From an uncultured Flavobacteriales bacterium (GTDB taxonomy: Bacteria > Bacteroidota > Bacteroidia > Flavobacteriales > BACL11): a stretch of DNA of 13,246 nucleotides. The DNA lies in NCBI GenBank assembly GCA_913052655.1, contig CAJXFN010000028.1, positions 1 through 13,246 on the forward strand. The letters are read 5' to 3'. Shown in pieces: positions 1 through 6,456 of the stretch; within the stretch, counting starts at the first letter, position 1; each line of letters opens with the position of its first letter. The notes under the pieces were generated by a model. That model did no database searches. It saw only the letters and a program-made list of their open reading frames with translations, and had not been told where the DNA came from. A program made the translations under genes and the position numbers.

Positions 1-1091
1 ATTCTTTTACAGTAACTGATAACAATGGATGTTCATTAGACAGTATTGTTACTTTGAATGAACCTGATCAAATACTTTTAAATTTCAATGCAGTAAGTCC
101 TATTTGTAGAAATGATGAGTCATTTCTTACAATAAATATTTCTAATGCATCAACAAATATTTTCACCGTATCTTTATTTGATTCTATTATACAATCATTT
201 TTAATCGATACAAATGGATTATTAATTCCTGAAGGAATACCAATTTCTATTAGTCCTAATTTTAGTGCAGATGTTACTATTGTTTCTCTTACAGATAATA
301 ATGGATGTGTAGAAACATTTAATGAAGATGAATATGTAGAGGTAATACAATTACCAGAACTTTCTTTAAATCTACAGGATGTTTGCTCCGGACATTCTTC
401 TTTTACACTTAATCAAGCAACTCCCTCGGGAGGTACATATTACATTAATGATTCTCTCAGTGATTTTTTTGATGTAGCAAATTTAGAAATAGGTGATTAT
501 AATATTGTTTATAAATATGTTGATTCGATTACATTATGTCATAATGAGATTAACGAAGTTATATCAATTAGGGAATCTCCAATAGCTGATTTGATTTTTA
601 CACCTCAAATAACTAACATAAATAATTCAAATATTTTCTTTCAGGATAATAGTATAGATATAGTTGCTTCTATTTGTGACTTAGGAGATGGAAATATTAT
701 TTATGATGAGTTAAGTTTTTATCATAATTATCTAGATACAGGAACATATATAATTAAATATTATGTAACTAATCAATATAATTGTACTGACTCATTAATT
801 TCAGAGTTGATTGTTAATCCAAAATATAATATTTATATTCCTAATGCATTCACCCCAAATAATGATGGAGATAACGATTATTTCTTCCCATCAGTTATTG
901 GAGCGAATAGATATAATATGAAAATTTATGATAGATGGGGTGGGCTAATCTATAATGCAGATAATGGAAAATGGGATGGAATGATTAATGAAAAATTTGC
1001 TGTCAGCGGACTTTATTCATATTCAATTTCTGTGTTTGATTTTAGAGACAAACCTTTTATCTATACAGGACTTATTACTCTTGTTAAATAA
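1..1091 (+). CDS. T9SS type-B sorted surface protein, C-terminal part (5' end outside window)
   Basis: The frame is open from the left edge (first full codon at 3) to TAA at 1089-1091, giving 362 residues; the true start is upstream. Residues 1-23 are the tail of a SprB-like repeat (VTDNNGC then NEPD). An Ig-like segment with a Cys pair follows at about 115-190 (DVCSG, PSGGTYY, LCHNE). Next comes a PKD-like domain at about 195-275 (LGDG, TGTYIIKYYVTNQYNC). The canonical CHU_C/type-B sorting domain occupies about 277-362 (IPNAFTPNNDGDND, IYDRWGG, WDG, ending in GLITLVK). By family knowledge it is exported by the Sec pathway and then the type IX secretion system and displayed on, or released from, the cell surface. 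No catalytic domain is visible in this part. No PorP/SprF gene follows directly; the next gene is another cargo after 145 bp, so it may share the downstream partner. The whole-protein role is unknown. Confidence 0.9.
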   Translation, partial: SFTVTDNNGCSLDSIVTLNEPDQILLNFNAVSPICRNDESFLTINISNASTNIFTVSLFDSIIQSFLIDTNGLLIPEGIPISISPNFSADVTIVSLTDNNGCVETFNEDEYVEVIQLPELSLNLQDVCSGHSSFTLNQATPSGGTYYINDSLSDFFDVANLEIGDYNIVYKYVDSITLCHNEINEVISIRESPIADLIFTPQITNINNSNIFFQDNSIDIVASICDLGDGNIIYDELSFYHNYLDTGTYIIKYYVTNQYNCTDSLISELIVNPKYNIYIPNAFTPNNDGDNDYFFPSVIGANRYNMKIYDRWGGLIYNADNGKWDGMINEKFAVSGLYSYSISVFDFRDKPFIYTGLITLVK

Positions 1092-1094
1092 TAA

Positions 1095-1138
1095 AAAAAC
1101 TTTCAATTGAGCTTTTACTGAGGTTTTGTAAAGTTTTT
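1095..1138 (+). terminator. Possible weak hairpin terminator after the first cargo gene
   Basis: A perfect 9-bp inverted repeat (AAAAACTTT at 1095-1103, AAAGTTTTT at 1130-1138) begins 4 bases after the stop codon, with a 26-nt loop. The right arm ends in five T. Only one G-C pair is present and the loop is long, so the predicted stability is poor and chance is a serious alternative in such AT-rich DNA. Confidence 0.25.
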
Positions 1139-1225
1139 GAAAATTTCATACCTACAAAATTCACACTGAACTTTCTGGCAGATCTAAATAAATTAAAAAG
1201 TAGTTTCTGTATCAATTTTTTAATT

Positions 1226-1233
1226 TATATTTG
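1226..1233 (+). promoter_or_regulatory. Candidate Bacteroidota -7 promoter element (TATATTTG)
   Basis: TATATTTG matches the Bacteroidota housekeeping -7 consensus TAnnTTTG exactly. The expected -33 TTTG is poor: only TTTCTG is seen at 1204-1209, 16 bases upstream. The element ends 3 bases before the ATG at 1237, so if it is used the transcript of the SprB-repeat gene would begin at or next to the start codon. It is the best promoter-like match in the 145-bp gap 1092-1236, which otherwise holds only the weak hairpin at 1095-1138. Confidence 0.4.
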
Positions 1234-1236
1234 AAC

Positions 1237-4200
1237 ATGAGAAATTTACTAACATTAATCTTTTGTTTTCCCTTAGTATTATTTTCACAAAACTGTATTA
1301 CTAATACCAATGTTTTAAACGCTGATTCAATTATTTATTGTGTGACTAACTCTACATGTCACGCTAGCTGTGATGGTGAAGTTTCTATCATAGTATATGG
1401 AATTAATCAACCTTATTATTTTGAATGGGGAAGTAGTGGAAATGCTATAGCAAATGATAATAGTAGAGATAGTTTGTGTGCTGGAAGTTTTAGTGTAACT
1501 ATCACAGATAACAATGGAAATCTAGTAGATTTCCGTTCTAATCAGATAGAAGAACCTTCTGAACTAGGAATCTTTAAAACAATAATAAACCCTACTTGTT
1601 TTGGTTATTCTGATGGTATAATAAACATAACTACATTGGGAGATTCTCCTTTTTCTTGGAGTTGGGATAATGGATTTAATACTGAAGATTTATCTAATTT
1701 ATCAAGTGGTCAATATATATTGACAACAACAGATTCTAATAATTGCTCTAGGGTTGATACCTTTAACTTAATAGATCCAATTGAAGTTAGTTCTCAGGTT
1801 GTCTCAGATACTCTTTCATGTATCTCTATATGTGACGCTTCTTCAATTGTATTGCCTGAACAAGGCATAAGTCCATTTACATTTCTTTGGTCTGATGGAC
1901 AAACTACTGATACTGCTTTTAATTTGTGTTATGGAACACATAATGTGATAACTACTGATTCAAATGGGTGTTTTACTACTAATACATTATTTATTGAAAA
2001 TCCAGATACATTAAAATTAAGTTCAGTGATTATTGATAGTTCGTGTTATCAGATTTGTGATGGTGAAATTGAAGTCACTATAACTGGAGGTTCAAGTCCA
2101 TATAATATTATTTGGCAGTTAAATTCAATTATTATTGATTCGAATACTACAATCCAAACAGGACTATGTCCTGATTTGTATTCTATAACTTTTACAGATG
2201 CTAATAATTGTTCAGAAACAGAATCTATTATGTTGTATGAAAGAGATTCTTTTATTTTACAAACAACTATAGTTAATGATAGTTGCTTTAATTCTTGTAG
2301 TGGTCAAATTGAAGTAAATATTTTAAATCAAGAAAATCCTCCATTCATTTATAATTGGAGCAATGGTATAAATAGCACAAATGTTATATCCGATCTCTGC
2401 GCGGATACTTTTGAACTTGAGATAATTGATTCAAGACTTTGTAGAGACACTTTTGAGTTTATTGTTTCAGAACCTAACCCAATTACAATTGATTCATCCT
2501 TAGTATTAAATAATATTTGTTTTAATGATGCAAATGGATCAGTATCAGTAAATCTAAATGGAGGCACCGGAACATTAACAACTCTATGGAGTGGTCCTAA
2601 TAATTTTAGTTCAAATAATGAGGATATTGCAAACTTGAATAATGGTACATATACTTTACATATAGAAGATGATTATTCATGTACCAAAGATACAATCTTT
2701 ACAATTCAAGAACCAGATTCCTTATTCGCGATATCTAGTATACAAGATGTAAGTTGTAATCTGTATTCTGATGGAGCAATTAATATAAATATACAAGGAG
2801 GTACAGTGCCATATTTAGTTTCATGGAATTCTGTGTTGTCTGACTCTACATACATAGATTCTTTAACTGCTGATGATTATGTTTATTTTATTGTAGATTC
2901 AAATGGTTGTTTTTACTCAGATACTGTCCAGGTAAATGAACCAGAGCCTTTGACTTTAACTGATTCAATAATAAATGTCCTTTGTAAAGGATATCATACA
3001 GGTTCAATAGATATAGAAATTTCTGGAGGAACATCTCCATATGCTTATTTGTGGAGTAATTTAGAAGTTACACAAGATTTACAGGATATTCCTGATGGAA
3101 ATTATTCTGTAGTTGTTACAGATTTAAATTTATGTCAGATTTCAAATAATTTTATTATTACAGAACCACAATTTCCTTTAACATCTAATATACTTGGGAC
3201 AAGTATATTATGTTATGGAGATGCTACAGGTGAAGCTGACTTAAGTGTTTCTGGTGGTACTTATCCATATAGTTTCCAGTGGAGTAACTCAGAAACAACA
3301 GAAGATATTAGTGGATTATTATCTGGAAACTATACAGTAACTATAATAGATGACAATGGGTGTGATACAACAAATAGTGTTGATATCACTGAAAATTCAG
3401 AAATAATTTCATCTTATCTTTCACCTGTTTTTACTAAATGTTTTGGAGATTCTACAGGAGAAATAAATATTTTGAGTACAACTGGTGGTGTACCGCCATA
3501 TACTTATGATTGTAGTAATGGATTTTCTTCAAATACAAATACTATTATCTTGGCTTCTGCGGGTCAATATACAGTTATAGTTTCTGATGCATATAATTGT
3601 GAAGAGACTTTACAATTTAATGTGCAAGATCCTCCTGAGTTGACATCTAATATATCTATTACAAATATAGATTGTTATGGTAACAATAATGGATCGATAG
3701 ATTTTTCCCCAATTGGAGGTGTTTCTGGTTATTCCTTTTTATGGAGTAATAATGAGACAACTGAAGATTTAAATAATTTATCTCCTGGAGTCTATACTGT
3801 TGAGTTAACAGATTCAAATGGCTGTGTAATATTTGATACTGTAAGTATCATAGAACCTGCTGAGTTAGTTCTTGTTTCTTCAATAGAAAATTCTGTTTGT
3901 AATGGAGAAGCCTTAGGAAGTATTGATATAACCGTTTCTGGTGGAACAGGAATATTATTATATGATTGGTCTAATTCTGAAACTTCAGAAGATTTATATA
4001 ATATAATTGCAGGTACGTATACTCTTGACGTTATTGATGCAAATAATTGTATTATATCAGAAAACTTCACTGTTACTGAACCTTTATCATATTTGGATGT
4101 TTTTAATACTGTTGATGTAAGATGTTATGGAGAATCTACTGGCTCTGTAGATTTTATCTTAAGTGGGAATACTCCACCATATTTTTATTCTTGGAGTAAT

Positions 4201-4812
4201 GGAGCTTCTTCTTCATCTATTGAAAATTTAGAAGCTGGTTTATATTCTGTGTTAGTTCAAGATGTAAATAATTGTTCAGAAACATTCAATGTTGAAGTGT
4301 TTCAACCAGAAGAAGTAATAATTAATTATTTAGTAATGGATGCTAGTTGTGAGGAAAATAATGATGGATCTATTTCAACAAATGTTTCTGGAGGAACATT
4401 GCCATATACTTATTTATGGTCAAATGGTGATTTTACTTCTAATATAAATAACCTATCTAAAGGATTTTATACTTTAGAGCTTAGAGATGCAAATTCATGT
4501 GTTTATCCAACAAAAACAATTGAAGTTGGTTTTGAAGGATATGATGGTTGTATAGAGATTCCATCAGGCTTTACGCCAAATAATGATGGAATTCATGATG
4601 AATGGGCCATATATGGTTTGTATAATTTTCCTGATGTTGTGGTTCATATTCATAATAGATGGGGACAAAAAGTGTTTTTCTCTGAAGGATATTCTGTACC
4701 ATGGGATGGAAAAAGAAATGGTGTTGATTTACCAATTGCTACTTATTATTATGTTATTGAATTAAAAGATTCTGGAAAAGTGTTTAACGGGACCGTAACA
4801 ATAAAAAGATGA
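1237..4812 (+). CDS. SprB-repeat surface adhesin-like protein with T9SS type-B sorting domain
   Basis: This complete 1191-residue protein starts at ATG 1237; the in-frame TTG at 1231 is less likely because the ATG opens a clean signal peptide (MRNLLTLIFCFPLVLFSQ, cleavage probably before or after Q18). Residues about 35-1097 are 14 tandem SprB-type repeats of about 75 residues, pattern C-x4-(D/T)G-x-I...GG-x-x-PY-x-Y-x-WSNG...L-x-x-G-x-Y-x-V-x-V-x-D-x-N-x-C...EP. Residues about 1107-1191 are a canonical CHU_C sorting domain (IPSGFTPNNDG, HIHNRWGQKVF, PWDGKRNG, ending GTVTIKR). By homology to Flavobacterium SprB it should be carried to the cell surface by T9SS and act in adhesion or gliding; it is far shorter than SprB itself, so the symbol is not assigned. 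Its stop overlaps the next gene (ATGA at 4809-4812), a PorP/SprF-type partner. Repeats 1, 3, 4 and 5 carry an extra Cys pair, and repeat 10 has Cys759 in place of the usual Trp. No enzymatic motif is seen. Confidence 0.93.
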   Translation: MRNLLTLIFCFPLVLFSQNCITNTNVLNADSIIYCVTNSTCHASCDGEVSIIVYGINQPYYFEWGSSGNAIANDNSRDSLCAGSFSVTITDNNGNLVDFRSNQIEEPSELGIFKTIINPTCFGYSDGIINITTLGDSPFSWSWDNGFNTEDLSNLSSGQYILTTTDSNNCSRVDTFNLIDPIEVSSQVVSDTLSCISICDASSIVLPEQGISPFTFLWSDGQTTDTAFNLCYGTHNVITTDSNGCFTTNTLFIENPDTLKLSSVIIDSSCYQICDGEIEVTITGGSSPYNIIWQLNSIIIDSNTTIQTGLCPDLYSITFTDANNCSETESIMLYERDSFILQTTIVNDSCFNSCSGQIEVNILNQENPPFIYNWSNGINSTNVISDLCADTFELEIIDSRLCRDTFEFIVSEPNPITIDSSLVLNNICFNDANGSVSVNLNGGTGTLTTLWSGPNNFSSNNEDIANLNNGTYTLHIEDDYSCTKDTIFTIQEPDSLFAISSIQDVSCNLYSDGAININIQGGTVPYLVSWNSVLSDSTYIDSLTADDYVYFIVDSNGCFYSDTVQVNEPEPLTLTDSIINVLCKGYHTGSIDIEISGGTSPYAYLWSNLEVTQDLQDIPDGNYSVVVTDLNLCQISNNFIITEPQFPLTSNILGTSILCYGDATGEADLSVSGGTYPYSFQWSNSETTEDISGLLSGNYTVTIIDDNGCDTTNSVDITENSEIISSYLSPVFTKCFGDSTGEINILSTTGGVPPYTYDCSNGFSSNTNTIILASAGQYTVIVSDAYNCEETLQFNVQDPPELTSNISITNIDCYGNNNGSIDFSPIGGVSGYSFLWSNNETTEDLNNLSPGVYTVELTDSNGCVIFDTVSIIEPAELVLVSSIENSVCNGEALGSIDITVSGGTGILLYDWSNSETSEDLYNIIAGTYTLDVIDANNCIISENFTVTEPLSYLDVFNTVDVRCYGESTGSVDFILSGNTPPYFYSWSNGASSSSIENLEAGLYSVLVQDVNNCSETFNVEVFQPEEVIINYLVMDASCEENNDGSISTNVSGGTLPYTYLWSNGDFTSNINNLSKGFYTLELRDANSCVYPTKTIEVGFEGYDGCIEIPSGFTPNNDGIHDEWAIYGLYNFPDVVVHIHNRWGQKVFFSEGYSVPWDGKRNGVDLPIATYYYVIELKDSGKVFNGTVTIKR
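1339..4527 (+). repeat. Fourteen tandem SprB-type repeats (protein level)
   Basis: Units of roughly 70-80 codons are recognised by a first Cys followed by a (D/N/T)G-x-(I/V) turn, a GG(T/V)-x-PY strand, the Y-x-WSNG core, an L-x-x-G-x-Y strand, a closing D-x-N-x-C and an EP linker. They are well diverged at DNA level, so recent expansion or slippage is not evident. Most have two cysteines; units 1, 3, 4 and 5 have an additional pair, although unit 1 lacks the closing Cys. Confidence 0.9.
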
Positions 4813-6443
4813 TGAAAAAATTAATCTACACTCTTTCCATACTATTGACACCATTATTTGTTAATGCGCAGCAAATGCCCCATTATTCTCTCTATATGTT
4901 AAATGATATAGTAATAAATCCCTCTTTGATTTCTACTAAATCAGACAATCAAATAGGAATAATGATTAGAGATCAATGGACTGGATTTGATGGTGCGCCT
5001 AAAACACAATCTGTTTCTTATTATAATGTTGAACATGAAAAATTTGGAAGAGGAATTAGAATTGTTAATGATAATACTGGGCCTATTTCTCTGTTAAGTG
5101 GAACAATAAGCGGATCATATTTAATTCCAATCGAATCTCCTAATAAACTATCTGTTGGGGCATCTGGAAAGATTTTACAATATAAAATTGATAATTCAGA
5201 AATTATATTAGAGAATGATGGTGTTATAGACCCAGCGATGAACGGTGGAGTATTAGACAAGGTTATAGGAAATTCAGCCTCAATAGGAATAAACTATTTT
5301 TCGGATAGATTTAACATAGGTGCTTCTGTTATTAATATATTTAATTCAGATTTAAACCTTAGTAATACAGGTACTGAAAATACTTTAGTAAATCATTATT
5401 ATTTAAACGCTGAATATAATATACAATATTCAAAAGAACTAGAATTTTCTCCATCAGTATTAATAAAGAAGATTGGAGCCTCAAATATTCAGATGGATCT
5501 TAATCTAAAATCATCTATAAACAAAACTATTTGGGGTGGATTTTCATATAGAACAAATGATGCTTTTATAGCTATGTTAGGATTAAGTTTCTTAAACTAT
5601 GATTTAGGTTATTCATATGATATTACCTCAACTAAAATGAGTATTCCTTCATATGGTTCTCATGGCATAGTGATGACCTATAAGTTAAAGCCAAGAGAAA
5701 AAGATTCTGATAAGGATGGTGTGTTAGATAAAGATGATGGCTGCCCAAAAATACCTGGATTACCAGAATTAAATGGATGTCCTGATAAAGATAAAGACGG
5801 TATTTCAGATTGGGAAGATGAATGTCCAGATTTTCCTGGACTTGAAATAAACAATGGTTGTCCAGATAGAGATGCAGATGGGATAATCGATAGATATGAC
5901 AGGTGTCCAGATGTTCCTGGAGTTCCAGAATTAAATGGATGTCCTGATTCAGATGGAGATGGTTTGCAAGATGAATTGGATAAATGTCCTTTTGTAAAAG
6001 GGTCTCTAAGAAATATGGGGTGTCCAGATACAATTGAAATTATTCAGCAGGATACGATTAAGATTTTTGTAAAAGTTCCTTCTTTTATCGATACTATAAC
6101 TGAAATAACTTGGGATAATCTTCCACTGTGGGCAGATAGAGTACATTTTGAGTTTAATAAACATAATTTAGATGAAAACTCTAAAATTATATTAAATAAA
6201 GTAGCTCAGTTTCTAATTGATAATAATGAAAAGAATTTACAGATTAATGGACATGCGGACGAAAGAGGTACAGAAAAATATAATATGAAACTTTCAAAAA
6301 GAAGAGCTAATTCTGTATATAAATACTTAATAGATCAGGGCGTTGATAAAACAAGATTGTCTATTAAAGCATTTGGAGAATCTCAAAATGCGAGTTCTTC
6401 ACACGATGAAAATAGGCGAGTGGAATTTAAGGTAATAAAATAA
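4809..6443 (+). CDS. PorP/SprF-type outer-membrane protein fused to TSP3 repeats and an OmpA-like domain
   Basis: The protein has 544 residues. Start codons at 4809 and 4812 are tandem ATGs; both overlap the upstream stop (ATGATG), implying translational coupling, and no Shine-Dalgarno is visible, as is usual in this phylum. Residues 1-20 are a signal peptide ending VNA|QQ. Residues about 21-292 resemble the PorP/SprF family (QQMPHYSLYMLND-x3-NPS, RDQWTGFDGAPKTQS, then alternating beta-strand segments). Residues 299-407 are four thrombospondin type-3 calcium-binding units (DSDKDG, DKDKDG, DRDADG, DSDGDG, each closed by NGCPD or MGCPD). Residues about 437-544 are an OmpA-like peptidoglycan-binding domain (VHFEFNK, NGHADERG, LSKRRA); Asp484 and Arg499 fit the diaminopimelate-binding pair with the canonical 15-residue spacing. 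The likely role is to receive or hold the type-B cargo encoded just upstream at the outer membrane while gripping the cell wall. Typical SprF proteins lack the last two parts. Confidence 0.9.
   Translation: MMKKLIYTLSILLTPLFVNAQQMPHYSLYMLNDIVINPSLISTKSDNQIGIMIRDQWTGFDGAPKTQSVSYYNVEHEKFGRGIRIVNDNTGPISLLSGTISGSYLIPIESPNKLSVGASGKILQYKIDNSEIILENDGVIDPAMNGGVLDKVIGNSASIGINYFSDRFNIGASVINIFNSDLNLSNTGTENTLVNHYYLNAEYNIQYSKELEFSPSVLIKKIGASNIQMDLNLKSSINKTIWGGFSYRTNDAFIAMLGLSFLNYDLGYSYDITSTKMSIPSYGSHGIVMTYKLKPREKDSDKDGVLDKDDGCPKIPGLPELNGCPDKDKDGISDWEDECPDFPGLEINNGCPDRDADGIIDRYDRCPDVPGVPELNGCPDSDGDGLQDELDKCPFVKGSLRNMGCPDTIEIIQQDTIKIFVKVPSFIDTITEITWDNLPLWADRVHFEFNKHNLDENSKIILNKVAQFLIDNNEKNLQINGHADERGTEKYNMKLSKRRANSVYKYLIDQGVDKTRLSIKAFGESQNASSSHDENRRVEFKVIK
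5703..6029 (+). repeat. Four thrombospondin type-3 (calcium-binding) repeats
   Basis: Four units of about 26-29 residues, each a D-x-D-x-D-G calcium loop followed by (D/E)-x-C-P...PG and a closing (N/M)GCPD. They form a rigid Asp/Pro/Cys-rich linker between the barrel part and the OmpA domain, which by topology should lie in the periplasm. Confidence 0.9.
5763..5948 (+). repeat. Pair of identical 24-bp direct repeats inside the TSP3 linker
   Basis: Identical 24-bp copies lie at 5763-5786 and 5925-5948, beginning CCAGAATTAAATGGATG and encoding PELNGCPD. They are 162 bp apart, exactly 54 codons, i.e. two TSP3 units, so recombination between them would stay in frame. The other units encode the same motif with different codons, so protein constraint alone does not demand this identity. 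Confidence 0.85.
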
Positions 6444-6456
6444 GAATATTTTTATT
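6434..6456. terminator. Possible AT-only bidirectional hairpin between convergent genes
   Basis: AATAAAA (6434-6440) and TTTTATT (6450-6456) form a 7-bp inverted repeat around a 9-nt loop, overlapping both stop codons and the 8-bp gap 6444-6451. It is flanked by A- and T-runs, so it could serve both directions. There is no G-C pair, so it may be only chance. Confidence 0.2.

Noticed and set aside
54..56. TTG as a start codon for the first cargo
   Set aside because: The frame is open to the window edge and the preceding residues (VTDNNGC) continue a SprB-like repeat; there is no signal peptide at this position.
464..471. T7 run in the first cargo as a slippage switch
   Set aside because: Runs of seven A or T are expected by chance in DNA this AT-rich.
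1231..1233. TTG start six bases upstream of the ATG at 1237
   Set aside because: ATG at 1237 gives a standard signal peptide, and the TTG is part of the promoter-like element.
2349..2567. Antisense open frame inside the SprB repeats (also 3792-4070 and 5021-5260)
   Set aside because: Composition is the complement of the real coding frame; no recognisable domain or plausible start.
1339..4527. Regularly spaced similar segments suggesting a CRISPR-like array
   Set aside because: The period of about 225 bp is codon-phased protein repetition with divergent DNA, not short identical repeats.
4583..4765. Overlapping 60-codon frame with a hydrophobic stretch within the SprB-repeat gene
   Set aside because: It lies inside the conserved sorting domain; hydrophobicity arises from a shifted reading of TAT/ATT-rich codons.
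5632..6033. Minus-strand 133-codon open frame rich in His and Leu
   Set aside because: It lies wholly antisense to the TSP3 repeats; its periodic composition is the mirror of the Asp/Gly/Pro-rich coding repeats, with no signal or domain.
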